A stretch of 64,000 nucleotides of DNA from Pandoraea pneumonica (lineage in GTDB: Bacteria > Pseudomonadota > Gammaproteobacteria > Burkholderiales > Burkholderiaceae). Of the stretch, positions 48,400 to 57,852 are shown piece by piece (the stretch's first letter is position 1; each line of letters starts with the position of its first letter). The stretch spans positions 1,116,001-1,180,000 of the forward strand of contig NZ_CABPSK010000001.1 in NCBI RefSeq assembly GCF_902459645.1. The letters are read 5' to 3'. The notes under the pieces are model-generated. The model made no database searches. It was not told where the DNA came from and saw only the letters and a program-made list of their open reading frames with translations. The translations under genes were made by a program, and so were the position numbers.

Positions 48400-48643
48400 A
48401 ACCGTTGCCGGTCTCGTGCTCGGCTTCTTCGCTGCCATGGCGTTGTGCGGGGCCATCGCGTACATGACGCCGGCCGGCTGGCACACCGCCGTCATCCCCG
48501 TCATCGCCCTCTTCCCGCTCGTGTGGCTCGGCCTGTTCGCCGTGGTCTACGCAAGCCGAACCGCCACGCGCGCATGGATCGGCATGGGTGCCACCACTGT
48601 CGTCGCCTGGGTCGCGCTGTGGTTGGCGCGCGCCGTCTGGTAA
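48389..48643 (+). CDS. DUF3649-type small membrane protein (iron-uptake operon)
   Basis: 84 residues with three TM helices: TVAGLVLGFFAAMALCGAIA, AVIPVIALFPLVWLGLFAVV and a last one ending RAVW. ATG 48389 follows GGAG by six bases and lies inside the preceding gene, so the two are translationally coupled. DUF3649 proteins accompany PepSY and TonB-receptor genes in iron operons. Function not established. Confidence 0.75.
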   Translation: MWSRTVAGLVLGFFAAMALCGAIAYMTPAGWHTAVIPVIALFPLVWLGLFAVVYASRTATRAWIGMGATTVVAWVALWLARAVW

Positions 48644-48653
48644 GGATTTTCCG

Positions 48654-50237
48654 ATGCGTGCCCAAACGCTACGTCAATATCTCAGCGTCCACACGTGGGC
48701 CGGCATCGTGGCCGGCTTCGCCCTGTTCATCGCGATGCTCGGCGGTGCGCTGACCGTTTTTCAACACGAAATCGAGCGCTGGGAACAACCCGCGACGCGC
48801 CACGCCCCGCTCACGCTCGCACAGACCGAAACGCTGGCCGAACTCGTGCGCGCGAAGTATCCGGCCGCGCGCGAGCAGATGGGCGTGGTACTGCCCAACC
48901 ACTCGCCGACACCCTTCGCCTATTGGCAAGAAACCGATGGCGAGTGGATGCAGGCGCGCTTGCGCGACGCCACCGACGGGGGACAGCCATCGCTCATCGT
49001 CGGCAATGCCCGCCCCGGCCTGTCGGCCACGATCAATGCGCTGCACTACTCGCTGTCGATTCCGACCTACGGCCTGTATCTGATGGGCATCGTGTCGCTG
49101 TTCTATGGCATGGCGTTGATCTCGGGGGTCATCGTGCACTTGCCGCGCGTAACGCGCGACATCTTCGCACTGCGCCCGGGGCGCAACCTCAAGCGCTTCT
49201 GGCAAGACGCCCACAACGCCATCGGCGTGCTGAGCTTGCCGTTTCACATCGTCTTTGCGCTCACCGGTGCACTGCTATGCCTGAGCTTGCCGCTAATGAT
49301 GGCGTTCAACGTCGTCACGTTCGAGAACAAGCTGATGGCGCAGATTCCGCAGGTGACCGGCTCGGTGCCCGCGAAAATCGCCCCGGTCGACGGCAAGCCG
49401 CTGGATTTGGCCGCCGTGCTCGCACGCGCCGAACACGCGGCGCCCGACGTGGAAGCGACCGCCGTCGCGTGGACCGGTTACGGTAAGCCCGACGCGGTGG
49501 CGGAAGTTTATGGCGAAGCCGGTGACTCGCTGGGGGTGTTTGCCGCCGTGGCCGTGCGCCTGAACGACGGCGCGATCGTCGGTCAGCACAGCCCGGGGGT
49601 TCGCGACACGAATCACGCGGTGATGAGCATGATTTACGGCGCGCACTTCGGCAATTTTGCGGGCATTGGCATGCGCTGGGTCTACTTCGTCCTCGGCCTG
49701 ATGGGCGCCGTGCTGGTCTACAGCGGTAACTTGCTGTGGCTGGAGTCGCGCCGCAAACGCAACTCGGCCATTCAACCGGCCAATCTGCGCTGGATGGCAA
49801 AGGCGACCGCGGGTGTGTTCCTCGGTACTTGCCTGGGGCTCGCTGTCGCGTTCTCCGGCGCGTTGCTCTCGCAAGGCACGACGGCGCTGTCGATCTTCGT
49901 CGTCACCGTTGCGCTGTCGCTGCTCTTTGCGGCACTGACGCCGCCTGCCGTCGCCGCCACCGGGCTGCTCGCCGCCACGGCGCTCGCCTGTCTGGCCATT
50001 CCTGTGCTCGACGCCCTCGTCACGCCGGACAGCGTGCTGCACTCGATTGCCGCTGGCGACTGGGTGCTCGCGGGTGTCGATCTCGTGGCCATCGTCTGCG
50101 CCGTCGCGTTCTGCTTGTTCGCCCGCGCAACATGGCGCCGCGCTCGCCACGGCGATCCGAACAGTGTGTGGGCAAGGCCCGCCCTGCCGACGGATAGCGC
50201 GACACAGGCACAGCGCGAGGCGCATACCGCCAGCTAA
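48654..50237 (+). CDS. PepSY-associated TM protein (ferric-siderophore reductase-like)
   Basis: 527 residues. LSVHTWAGIVAGFALFIAML (TM1) followed by a periplasmic PepSY region, then TM helices with paired histidines (LHYSLSIPTYGLYLMGI, DAHNAIGVLSLPFHIVFALT, HFGNFAGIGMRWVYFVLGL) of the kind thought to carry haem in PiuB/FhuF-like inner-membrane reductases. The C-terminal part adds four more TM helices. It likely reduces or handles iron from siderophores taken up by the receptor encoded next. ATG 48654 follows AAGGA and starts 10 bases after the previous stop. Confidence 0.87.
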   Translation: MRAQTLRQYLSVHTWAGIVAGFALFIAMLGGALTVFQHEIERWEQPATRHAPLTLAQTETLAELVRAKYPAAREQMGVVLPNHSPTPFAYWQETDGEWMQARLRDATDGGQPSLIVGNARPGLSATINALHYSLSIPTYGLYLMGIVSLFYGMALISGVIVHLPRVTRDIFALRPGRNLKRFWQDAHNAIGVLSLPFHIVFALTGALLCLSLPLMMAFNVVTFENKLMAQIPQVTGSVPAKIAPVDGKPLDLAAVLARAEHAAPDVEATAVAWTGYGKPDAVAEVYGEAGDSLGVFAAVAVRLNDGAIVGQHSPGVRDTNHAVMSMIYGAHFGNFAGIGMRWVYFVLGLMGAVLVYSGNLLWLESRRKRNSAIQPANLRWMAKATAGVFLGTCLGLAVAFSGALLSQGTTALSIFVVTVALSLLFAALTPPAVAATGLLAATALACLAIPVLDALVTPDSVLHSIAAGDWVLAGVDLVAIVCAVAFCLFARATWRRARHGDPNSVWARPALPTDSATQAQREAHTAS

Positions 50238-50343
50238 GGATTCGCCCCGGCGAGGCATTCGCCGGGGAAATAACAGATTTGGCGCACCGACGCCATCGAT
50301 CCAGCACAAGACACTTAGTCAATCACACAGGGAGATGTACCCA

Positions 50344-52593
50344 ATGCAGCAAACTCGCTCCGTCACGGCGCGCGGCCTCGCTCGCGCCGAAGTTTCGCGT
50401 CGTGCTTTGTCGCGCACCTCGCCCCGCGCTTCACTCATTGCCCGGGCCACGTTCGCGCTGATCGCAACCTACGCCGCATTGGCGGCTTCGCAGGCTTACG
50501 CGCAGAGCGCCACCACCGCCACTCCGGCCGCGACCGGCACCACGTCGACCGCTCAGGAACCGACGGCGCAGTTGGCGACGACGACGGTCGTGGGCGATCG
50601 CAGCAACGACACCGATCCGCTGTCCGTGAAGAACGTGACGTCGGGGGCCCTCGGCACGCGCAAGGCCGTCGACACGCCCTTCTCGACCACGACCGTGACG
50701 AACGAGCAAGCGCAAGACTTGATGGCGACGTCGATCAACGACGTGTTCAAGTACGACCCGTCCGTCGCGCAGGTCATCAGCAGCGCAACGGGTGAAAACG
50801 CCGTGTTCAGCGTGCGCGGTCTGGCTATCGACATGCTCAACGGCATCAAGGTCGACGGGCAGAGCTTCCCGGTGTGGGACGCCGATCTGGCGCTCGAACC
50901 GTTCGAAAAGGTCGAACTGCTCAAGGGCGCTGGCGGCTTCATGTATGGCTTTGCCACGCCGGGCGGCATGCTCAATTACGTGATGAAACGCCCGACGGAC
51001 GACCCGTACCAGTCGGTAACGGTCGGCTACACCTCGGCCAACATCTGGGCGGGCAAGATCGACGTGGGCGGCCGTTTCGGTCCAGACAACCAGTTCGGCT
51101 ATCGCATGAACGTCGTCAACGAGGAAGGCAACTCGTCGGAAGCGAATCAGCACATTCGCCGCAAGGGGGCGTCGCTGGCGCTCGACTGGCGTATCACGCC
51201 GGACCTCACGTGGTCGGCCGACGTGATGTATCAGGATCGCAAATCGACGGGCACGATTTTTGGTCTGGGGTTCTATGGCGTGACGCAGATTCCGTCGGCC
51301 AAGAGCGTCAAGGATTTGTCGCAACCGCAGAACTGGTATGAAACCGAGTTTCTGTCGGTGGGCACCGGCCTCGACTACCGCATTTCCGACGACTGGCGTG
51401 CCAGCGTGAAATTCCGCTTCGCAAAGGAAAACCGCTACAACTTCGACAGCTTCATCGCGGTGAACGACAACGCGGGCAACTACACCAACACGCTGTACGC
51501 AGCGCTCACGCGTTACTACTACCAAAACTACGACGCCATGCTGCAAGGCAAGGTCGACACGTGGGGCGTGAAGCACGACGTGGTCGTCGGCGCGAGCTAC
51601 ATGAACCAGTGGAAGGACTACGACGCGGGCGAAGGCTGGCAAAACGGCTACAACCTCGGCAACGGCAACCTGTTCTCGACCACGTTGCTGACCAACGCGC
51701 AAGCCGGTATTTCCGCAGACCTGTATCGCGCAGGCCGCATTACGCAAGCGGCCATCTACGCGAGCGACACGGTTCACATCACGTCGCGTCTGTCGGTGCT
51801 GCTTGGCGCGCGTTACACGCAGTATCACGACTGGAGCTACAACATCGACGGCAGCCAGTCGGCCAATTACTCGGCCAACCCGGTGTCGCCGACCATCGCG
51901 TTGATGTACAAGACCGACGCGAACTCGACCGCCTACGTGAGCTACGTCGAATCGCTGGAAGAAGGGGCGTCGGCCGACAACCGCTATGCCAACTCCGGCA
52001 CCACGTACGGCCCGCTCAAGAGCAAGCAGTGGGAAGTGGGCTTCAAGACGGATAACCGCAACTGGGGCGCCAACATCGCCGTGTTCCAGTTGCGCCGCGG
52101 CTATTCGTACGCCGACTCGAACAACAATCTGGTGCAGAACGGCATCATGCGCTTCCAAGGGCTGGACGCGAGCGCATGGGTCAAGCCGGTCAACGACTGG
52201 CGCCTGATGGGCGGTGTGCTGTTGATGAACTCGAAGGCCGTGGACATCGACGACCCGAGCGTCAACGGCAAGCGCGTTTATGGCGCCGCCAAGTTCATCG
52301 GCACGGGACGCATCGAGTACAACCCGTCGTATCTGCGTGAGCTGACGGTCGCCTTCGGCGGCAAATATGTGGGCGGTATGGCCGTGGATGCAGCCAACAC
52401 GCAGTTCATTCCGGGCTACACCACGTTCGATCTCAGCGCGAAGTATCAGACCCGCATCAGCGGCAAGGACGTCGTGTTCCGTGCGGGGATCAACAACCTG
52501 TTCGATCGCAAGTACTGGACCGAAGCCTGGGGCGGCTTCCTGTTCCTCGGTGCCACCCGCACGTTCGTGGCCAACGCGACGATTCAGTTCTAA
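50344..52593 (+). CDS. TonB-dependent ferric-siderophore receptor
   Basis: 749 residues. Signal peptide to about residue 53 (AASQAYAQ), long for the family because of an Arg-rich N-region. Plug about 85-215: TTTVVGDRSND (TonB-box-like region), FSVRGLAIDMLNGIKVDG, LEPFEKVELLKGAGGFMYG and GGMLNYVMKRP. A 22-strand barrel follows, ending in NLFDRKYWTEAWGG and VANATIQF with a terminal Phe. It resembles FhuA/FoxA-type siderophore receptors; the siderophore is unknown. ATG 50344 has GGGAG nine bases before it. Last gene of the Fur-box operon. Confidence 0.93.
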   Translation: MQQTRSVTARGLARAEVSRRALSRTSPRASLIARATFALIATYAALAASQAYAQSATTATPAATGTTSTAQEPTAQLATTTVVGDRSNDTDPLSVKNVTSGALGTRKAVDTPFSTTTVTNEQAQDLMATSINDVFKYDPSVAQVISSATGENAVFSVRGLAIDMLNGIKVDGQSFPVWDADLALEPFEKVELLKGAGGFMYGFATPGGMLNYVMKRPTDDPYQSVTVGYTSANIWAGKIDVGGRFGPDNQFGYRMNVVNEEGNSSEANQHIRRKGASLALDWRITPDLTWSADVMYQDRKSTGTIFGLGFYGVTQIPSAKSVKDLSQPQNWYETEFLSVGTGLDYRISDDWRASVKFRFAKENRYNFDSFIAVNDNAGNYTNTLYAALTRYYYQNYDAMLQGKVDTWGVKHDVVVGASYMNQWKDYDAGEGWQNGYNLGNGNLFSTTLLTNAQAGISADLYRAGRITQAAIYASDTVHITSRLSVLLGARYTQYHDWSYNIDGSQSANYSANPVSPTIALMYKTDANSTAYVSYVESLEEGASADNRYANSGTTYGPLKSKQWEVGFKTDNRNWGANIAVFQLRRGYSYADSNNNLVQNGIMRFQGLDASAWVKPVNDWRLMGGVLLMNSKAVDIDDPSVNGKRVYGAAKFIGTGRIEYNPSYLRELTVAFGGKYVGGMAVDAANTQFIPGYTTFDLSAKYQTRISGKDVVFRAGINNLFDRKYWTEAWGGFLFLGATRTFVANATIQF

Positions 52594-52600
52594 GTTACCG

Positions 52601-52621
52601 CCCCCTCTCTGCGGGAGGGGG
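52601..52621 (+). terminator. Hairpin behind the TonB-dependent receptor gene
   Basis: CCCCCTC (52601-52607) pairs with GAGGGGG (52615-52621), 8 bases past the stop codon. No thymine run follows. It may be an mRNA-end stem ahead of the main terminator at 52656-52687. Confidence 0.45.
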
Positions 52622-52655
52622 CTAACCGTCGGGCTAGACGACAGGCCAGACGACA

Positions 52656-52687
52656 AAAACCCCACGACTTTCCAGTCGTGGGGTTTT
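52656..52687. terminator. Bidirectional intrinsic terminator between receptor and fpr
   Basis: AAAACCCCACGACT (52656-52669), loop TTCC, AGTCGTGGGGTTTT (52674-52687): a perfect 14-bp stem whose ends supply T tracts on both strands. It ends the receptor operon from the left and the fpr transcript from the right. Confidence 0.9.
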
Positions 52688-52713
52688 CGTTTGATGCGGT
52701 ACCGCCAGTCGAC

Positions 52714-53484
52714 TTAACCGACGAACGCGCGCTCGACGAGGTAGTGCCCCGGTGCGTGGTTGTGGCCTTCGACGAAGCCGCGCTTTTCCAGCAACTCGCG
52801 GGTGTCCTTGAGCATGGCCGGGCTGCCGCACAGCATGACGCGGTCGTTTTCCGGCGTGAATTCCGGCAGGCCGATGTCCTGGAACATCTTGCCCGACTCG
52901 ACCAGTTCCGTAATACGGCCCTGGTTCTCGAACTCTTCGCGCGTCACCGTCGGGTAGTAGATCAGCTTGTCGCGCACGTACTCGCCGAGATACTCGTGTT
53001 CCGGCAGATGCTGCGTGATCAGATCGCGGTAAGCCAGTTCGCTCGTGAAGCGGCAACCGTGCACGAGAATGATGTGCTCGTAGCGGTCGTACACTTCCGG
53101 GTCGCGAATGATGCTCATGAACGGCGCCAAGCCCGTGCCCGTCGAGAGCAGATACAGGTTCTTGCCCGGCAGCAGGTTGTCGTTGATGAGCGTGCCGGTC
53201 GGCTTGCGGCCAACGATGACCTTGTCGCCCGGCTTCAAATGTTGCAGACGCGAGGTGAGCGGACCGTCCTGCACCTTGATGCTCAGGAACTCCAGCTCTT
53301 CCTCGTAATTGGCGCTCGCCATACTGTAGGCGCGCAGCAGCGGCTTGCCTTCGACTTCCAGACCAATCATCGTGAACTGGCCATTGACATAACGGAACGA
53401 AGCGTCGCGCGTGGTCTTGAAGCTGAACAACGTATCAGTCCAGTGGTGGACTTCCAGCACGGTCTGTTGATTCTGTGTACTCAT
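52714..53484 (-). CDS. fpr: Ferredoxin/flavodoxin-NADP+ reductase
   Basis: 256 residues. It moves electrons between NADPH and ferredoxin or flavodoxin. FAD-binding RAYSMASANYEEELEF (RxYS), NADP-binding LLSTGTGLAPFMSIIRD and VMLCGSPAMLKDTRELLEKRG, and the end in AFVG (short tail of the bacterial subclass IA enzymes). ATG 53484 is set by homology. Convergent with the receptor gene. It could reduce the putative desaturase or siderophore enzymes, but is generally housekeeping and oxidative-stress related. Confidence 0.92.
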   Translation of the reverse strand: MSTQNQQTVLEVHHWTDTLFSFKTTRDASFRYVNGQFTMIGLEVEGKPLLRAYSMASANYEEELEFLSIKVQDGPLTSRLQHLKPGDKVIVGRKPTGTLINDNLLPGKNLYLLSTGTGLAPFMSIIRDPEVYDRYEHIILVHGCRFTSELAYRDLITQHLPEHEYLGEYVRDKLIYYPTVTREEFENQGRITELVESGKMFQDIGLPEFTPENDRVMLCGSPAMLKDTRELLEKRGFVEGHNHAPGHYLVERAFVG

Positions 53485-53642
53485 ATTGGCGGTCGGTAAT
53501 GCGGTAATGGCCCCGTAGCCCGGGACGGCGGCGCGCAAGGTGCACGCACTATCGGTCGAGGGCGGGAAAACCCGACTATTTTACCTTAATTGGGAATGGC
53601 TTTCATTTGTCCCCTGCCCCCCATCGGGGTTTTTCGGGACGA

Positions 53643-54665
53643 TTATTGATATCCGTCAGGATTCTGGCGCTGCCAGCGCCAGTGATCGGCGCACATGCGC
53701 GCCAGATCGTACTGCGCTCGCCAGCCCAGCAACGCCTGTGCTTTGGCCGGATTGGCGTAGCAAGTGGCGATGTCGCCGGCCCGCCGGGCCACAATCTCGT
53801 AGGGGATTTCGCGCCCGCTCGCGGCCTCGAAGGCGCGCACCACGTCCAGCACGCTTTGCCCCTGCCCCGTGCCCAGATTGACGGTGAAACCCGTCTCGAG
53901 CGCACGCAGACCGGCCAGCGCCGACAAATGCCCCTTCGCCAGATCGACCACGTGCAGATAATCGCGCACGCCGGTGCCGTCATGCGTCGGCCAGTCGCCG
54001 CCGAACACTTTCAGTTGCGCCTGCTTGCCCACCGCGACTTGCGCCACAAACGGCATCAAATTATTCGGCACGCCGCCGGGGTCTTCGCCGAGCAAGCCGC
54101 TCTCGTGCGCCCCCACCGGATTGAAATATCGCAGCACGGCACAGCGCCAGCGCGGATCGGCCGCCACCGTGTCGGCAATCATCTGTTCGGCCATCAGCTT
54201 GGTTTGGCCATACGGATTTGTCGCCGATAGCGGGAAAGTCTCATCAATCGGCACTGAGCCCGGGTTGCCGTACACCGTTGCCGACGAGCTAAATACCAAG
54301 TCGAGGACGTTGTGACGCGCCATTGTCGCCAGCAAAGTGACGAGGCTGCCGAGGTTGTTGCTGTAGTACCGCAGCGGCTGGCTCACCGACTCGCCCACGG
54401 CCTTGAGCGCCGCAAAGTGAATCACGCCATCGATATGGTGACGGGCAAACACGCCGTCCATCACCTCTGCGGAGCAGACATCGCCCTGCTCGAACACCGG
54501 CGCACGGCCAGCAATACGCTCGATGCGGGAAACCGCTTCGCGGTGACTGTTACTGAGGTTGTCGACGATCACGACGTCGTAGCCGCTCGCTAGCAGCTCG
54601 ACACACGTATGAGAGCCGATATAACCGGCGCCGCCGGTAACGAGAATGGTGCCCTGATTGCTCAT
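53643..54665 (-). CDS. galE: UDP-glucose 4-epimerase
   Basis: 340 residues. NAD-binding TGGAGYIGSHTCVELL, catalytic SSSATVYG (Ser/Thr) and NPYGQTKLMAEQ (Tyr-x-x-x-Lys). It interconverts UDP-Glc/UDP-Gal, and some members also handle UDP-GlcNAc/GalNAc, the precursor of Pel. It lies 104 bases downstream of pelG on the same strand, so it probably feeds Pel sugar synthesis; the preference for the N-acetyl sugar cannot be read by eye. Confidence 0.93.
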   Translation of the reverse strand: MSNQGTILVTGGAGYIGSHTCVELLASGYDVVIVDNLSNSHREAVSRIERIAGRAPVFEQGDVCSAEVMDGVFARHHIDGVIHFAALKAVGESVSQPLRYYSNNLGSLVTLLATMARHNVLDLVFSSSATVYGNPGSVPIDETFPLSATNPYGQTKLMAEQMIADTVAADPRWRCAVLRYFNPVGAHESGLLGEDPGGVPNNLMPFVAQVAVGKQAQLKVFGGDWPTHDGTGVRDYLHVVDLAKGHLSALAGLRALETGFTVNLGTGQGQSVLDVVRAFEAASGREIPYEIVARRAGDIATCYANPAKAQALLGWRAQYDLARMCADHWRWQRQNPDGYQ

Positions 54666-54769
54666 GAAAATGCCTTGGCGCCGCCTTCCCGGCGCGCCCG
54701 GGGTCGCGCACGTTGCGCGAGGTCACGCATCTTACTCCACCGTTGCAGGCTTCGCCAATTTGCACGGGC

Positions 54770-56146
54770 TTACATCGGCTGACGCATGTAGGTCTCGTAC
54801 TCGAGCGCGCCCAACCGGCGCCCCAGCCAGACGATGCCCAGTATCAGCACGCAGAACAGCGCCAACGCAAACCCGTAACCGTACCAGTCAGGCCCGAGCC
54901 GCAGACTGACCCACGTGAACACCGCGTTGAGCACCACCAGCGACGCGGTAATCACCAGCACCTCGCGGCGGCGATCGAGATAGAACAACACGTTGAGCAC
55001 GCCGAGCAGCAACACCTGCATGCCAGCCGCGATGACATCCACACGCAACAACGGCTGCCACGCCGCAGGCATGCCGACCAAACGCAGCATGTCGTCACCG
55101 AACGCGAAGACGAGCAGCGTGACCACCGCCTGCACCTTCAGAATTTCGTACAAACCGGTGCGCACCGCCCGCGTCATCATGTCGCGCGCCGTTGCAATCT
55201 GCCGCAGCGTGCCGCCGTGCCGCACCGCGTCGAAGAAGCTCGTATAGGCTTCGGCAAAATCCGTCTCGATGCGCAGCAGAAACACCGCCATGCCGGGAAT
55301 CACGCACATGTACGAGAGAAAGACGGGCAAATCGTAGACCGGCGACGCGCGCAACGGCCCGATGATCGTCATCCCCGTGGCGGGCGATGCCCAAAACATC
55401 AGCTTGTCGATCCACACCCCGAGCCCGAAACACACGCCCACGCCGATCAGCGAGACGTAAAGCTCCTTCGGCGCGAACACGTCCCACGATAGCCACGTGT
55501 CGGTGCGGTACTGGCGCACAACGATCGCCACCAGTCCGAGCAACAGGCACGCATGGCCGATGACGAACCCGCCGAGTAACCCGACCAGACCGTAACGCCC
55601 CAACAACACGGCGCTCACCACGCTCAGGCTGTAGCCGACGCAAAAGACACCGAGAATCGCGCGGTACTGTTTCACGCTGGTGAGAAACAACACCACGATC
55701 CACAGGTTGCCCAGCAACACGAAGCCAATCCACATCAACCACCGGTAAGCGAGTGGTAACGCGGCGAAAAGCGTTTGCGACAGCACTAGCCCGATGCTGC
55801 CCAGCACCACGGTCGTGACCAACGCCACCGCACCCAGCGCAGGCATCACGGCCCGCGATTCGCCCGCGAACAACCGGTCGCTCAAATGCCGCGTGAAGGC
55901 CAGTTGCACCAGCCCGGTCACGATCACGCTCGCTGCGATCAGGTACGTCGCCGACACTTGAAACTGCGTGAGCACCGCTTGCGGCTGCACGTTCGCGAGG
56001 CTCATCAGCCCCACCAGCACGACACCCACCATCGACAACACGAGCGGGCCAGCGCTGATGATCCCCGCGTAGCTATACGCGACAAGCGTGCCCGACAACG
56101 TGTCGCTACGGAGCAGGCGGCGCAATTCGAAACCGATACCTGCCAT
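54770..56146 (-). CDS. pelG: Pel polysaccharide inner-membrane transporter PelG
   Basis: 458 residues with about 12 TM helices of the MOP/Wzx-like type. The start MAGIGFELRRLLRSDTLSG and ISAGPLVLSM are characteristic of PelG. It should export the growing Pel chain across the inner membrane with PelD and PelE. The ATG overlaps the pelF stop by one base (TGATG). Confidence 0.92.
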   Translation of the reverse strand: MAGIGFELRRLLRSDTLSGTLVAYSYAGIISAGPLVLSMVGVVLVGLMSLANVQPQAVLTQFQVSATYLIAASVIVTGLVQLAFTRHLSDRLFAGESRAVMPALGAVALVTTVVLGSIGLVLSQTLFAALPLAYRWLMWIGFVLLGNLWIVVLFLTSVKQYRAILGVFCVGYSLSVVSAVLLGRYGLVGLLGGFVIGHACLLLGLVAIVVRQYRTDTWLSWDVFAPKELYVSLIGVGVCFGLGVWIDKLMFWASPATGMTIIGPLRASPVYDLPVFLSYMCVIPGMAVFLLRIETDFAEAYTSFFDAVRHGGTLRQIATARDMMTRAVRTGLYEILKVQAVVTLLVFAFGDDMLRLVGMPAAWQPLLRVDVIAAGMQVLLLGVLNVLFYLDRRREVLVITASLVVLNAVFTWVSLRLGPDWYGYGFALALFCVLILGIVWLGRRLGALEYETYMRQPM

Positions 56147-57852
56147 CAGTCAGCACTCCCCGCGAGCAGGCGCCGGTAGAGCCCGCGATAGGCATCGCAC
56201 ATGGCGTCATGGGTGTAGTAACGCTCGACTCGCGCCATGCCTGCACGGCTCGCCGCGTGCCACACGTCAGGCTCCAGCACGTCAACGATGGCCGCCGCAA
56301 GCGCCTCCGGGTCGGCAATGGGCACGACGCGGCCTGCATGACCAAGCTCGCAGTCGCCTTCGAGCGTGGCGTCGCCCTCGATCAGATGGCGGCAGGCGCC
56401 GACGTCGGTCGTCACCACCGGCACACCGGCGGCCGCCGCTTCCAGCACGACGAGCGGCAAGGCCTCCGAGACCGACGACAACGCCAGCACGCCGATGTGC
56501 GGCAACACCGTCTCGACCGGCCGATAGCCCATGAACCGCACCTGATATTCCATGCCGAGACTCGCGGCCACGTCGCGGCACTCCTGCGCGTAGGCCGGAT
56601 CTTCCGTCTCGGGCCCGATGATCCACCCCTGCACGTCGGGGCGATGGCGATAGGCGATGAATATGGCCCGCAGAAACGTCTTGATGTCCTTGACCGGCAC
56701 CACCCGCCCGACGAGCGCCACTACCGGGGGGATGTCGGCACGGTCCGCGTCGCTGGGGTCGCCGGATGTGCCCGATACGCCCGATACGCCCGATACGCTC
56801 GATGCGCTCGATGCGCTCGACACGCTCGACACGTCCGATGCGTCCGATGCGTTCGGGTCGCCACGGCGCCGCACCCGCAGCGCCGCAAATCGCGCCACGT
56901 CGACACCGTTCGCAATGTTGCGCGTCTTGTGCGCAGGCGCGCCGTCGGCCAGTTGCCGTTGCCGGTTGCCTTCGAACAGCGCCACGATATCGTCGGCCGC
57001 GTCGTAACACACGCGCCCGATGGTCTCGAAGAAGCGCATCCAGAGATTCTGAAAGTAGCCAACCTGCGAGATGTCGCGCTCCAACACCCCACGGTTATCG
57101 CGCAGCCATTCGCTTTGGAGCAAATCGAGCTTGCGCTCCTTGGTGTAGCTGCCGTGCTCGCTCACCAGCAGCGGCCGCCCGGTCGAGAACCGCAACAACG
57201 CACCCAGCAGGCCCGCATAGCCCGTGGACACCGTGTGATACATGCGTGCGGGCGGCATGGCGTCGGCAATGCGCGCAAGTTGCCATAGCGGCTTATGCAT
57301 CGTGCGCACGGTCCAGAAGTAATCGGTGAACGATGGGTCGAGGCAGTGGCGCTCGTAACGCTCGGTCATGAAGTCCCACGCGGCGCGGCTGTGCAGAAAC
57401 TGGGGCTGCGCCAGTTCGCGGCCCTCGCGCAGCATCGGCAAGAGATTGGCGAGCATCTGCCGCAACGCGTCGTTGCCAGTCCCTCCGGTCCCGCCCGTGC
57501 GCTCGTCCCCTGCGGCGTCGCGGCGGCGCATCAGATCGTGCATCTCGCCGACCTGTGCAAACGCCCGGGCGTCGCCCTCGGTATGGAGTGCGCCGTGATG
57601 GCTTGGCGTCGCGGTGTCGTCTTGCGACGCCGTTTCATAGAGGTAATGCGCCTCGAAGTGCGTGACATTCGGCGGCAAGTCATACACCGGCGCGCCGTAG
57701 TCTTCGCGGCGGCTGCCGATGAACACCACGGCAAACGTCTGCTGAGGAAACGCGCGGATCAGTTGATCGACCCACGATGACACTCCGCCGCGCACGTAGG
57801 GAAATGTGCCTTCGAGCAGCAACGCCACGTCGGCCACCGGCGCGGACATCAT
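56146..57852 (-). CDS. pelF: Pel glycosyltransferase PelF (GT4) with repeat-encoded insert
   Basis: 568 residues. Cytosolic GT4 enzyme that polymerises UDP-GlcNAc/GalNAc into Pel. LLLEGTFPYVRGGVSSWVDQ is the PelF N-terminal mark; VALVGRVVPVKDIKTFLRA and SSVSEALPLVVLEAAAAGVP (E-x7-E region) are in the C-terminal half. Between the two Rossmann domains, residues about 335-361 are a Ser/Val/Ala low-complexity stretch encoded by nine 9-bp units (56771-56851). ATG 57852 overlaps the pelE stop (ATGATGA). Confidence 0.92.
   Translation of the reverse strand: MMSAPVADVALLLEGTFPYVRGGVSSWVDQLIRAFPQQTFAVVFIGSRREDYGAPVYDLPPNVTHFEAHYLYETASQDDTATPSHHGALHTEGDARAFAQVGEMHDLMRRRDAAGDERTGGTGGTGNDALRQMLANLLPMLREGRELAQPQFLHSRAAWDFMTERYERHCLDPSFTDYFWTVRTMHKPLWQLARIADAMPPARMYHTVSTGYAGLLGALLRFSTGRPLLVSEHGSYTKERKLDLLQSEWLRDNRGVLERDISQVGYFQNLWMRFFETIGRVCYDAADDIVALFEGNRQRQLADGAPAHKTRNIANGVDVARFAALRVRRRGDPNASDASDVSSVSSASSASSVSGVSGVSGTSGDPSDADRADIPPVVALVGRVVPVKDIKTFLRAIFIAYRHRPDVQGWIIGPETEDPAYAQECRDVAASLGMEYQVRFMGYRPVETVLPHIGVLALSSVSEALPLVVLEAAAAGVPVVTTDVGACRHLIEGDATLEGDCELGHAGRVVPIADPEALAAAIVDVLEPDVWHAASRAGMARVERYYTHDAMCDAYRGLYRRLLAGSAD
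56771..56851. repeat. 9-bp tandem repeat inside pelF, nine units
   Basis: CCCGATACG three times, CTCGATGCG twice, CTCGACACG twice and TCCGATGCG twice, all in one register. Each unit adds three residues (for example VSG or SSA) to the hinge of PelF. The length can vary without a frameshift. Confidence 0.85.

Noticed and set aside
50431-52665. Long minus-strand open frame (744 codons) opposite the TonB-dependent receptor
   Set aside because: Antisense shadow; it also runs through the bidirectional terminator at 52656-52687.
53588-53608. Possible Fur box upstream of fpr
   Set aside because: AATTGGGAATGGCTTTCAT has only partial symmetry and a poor match to the consensus.
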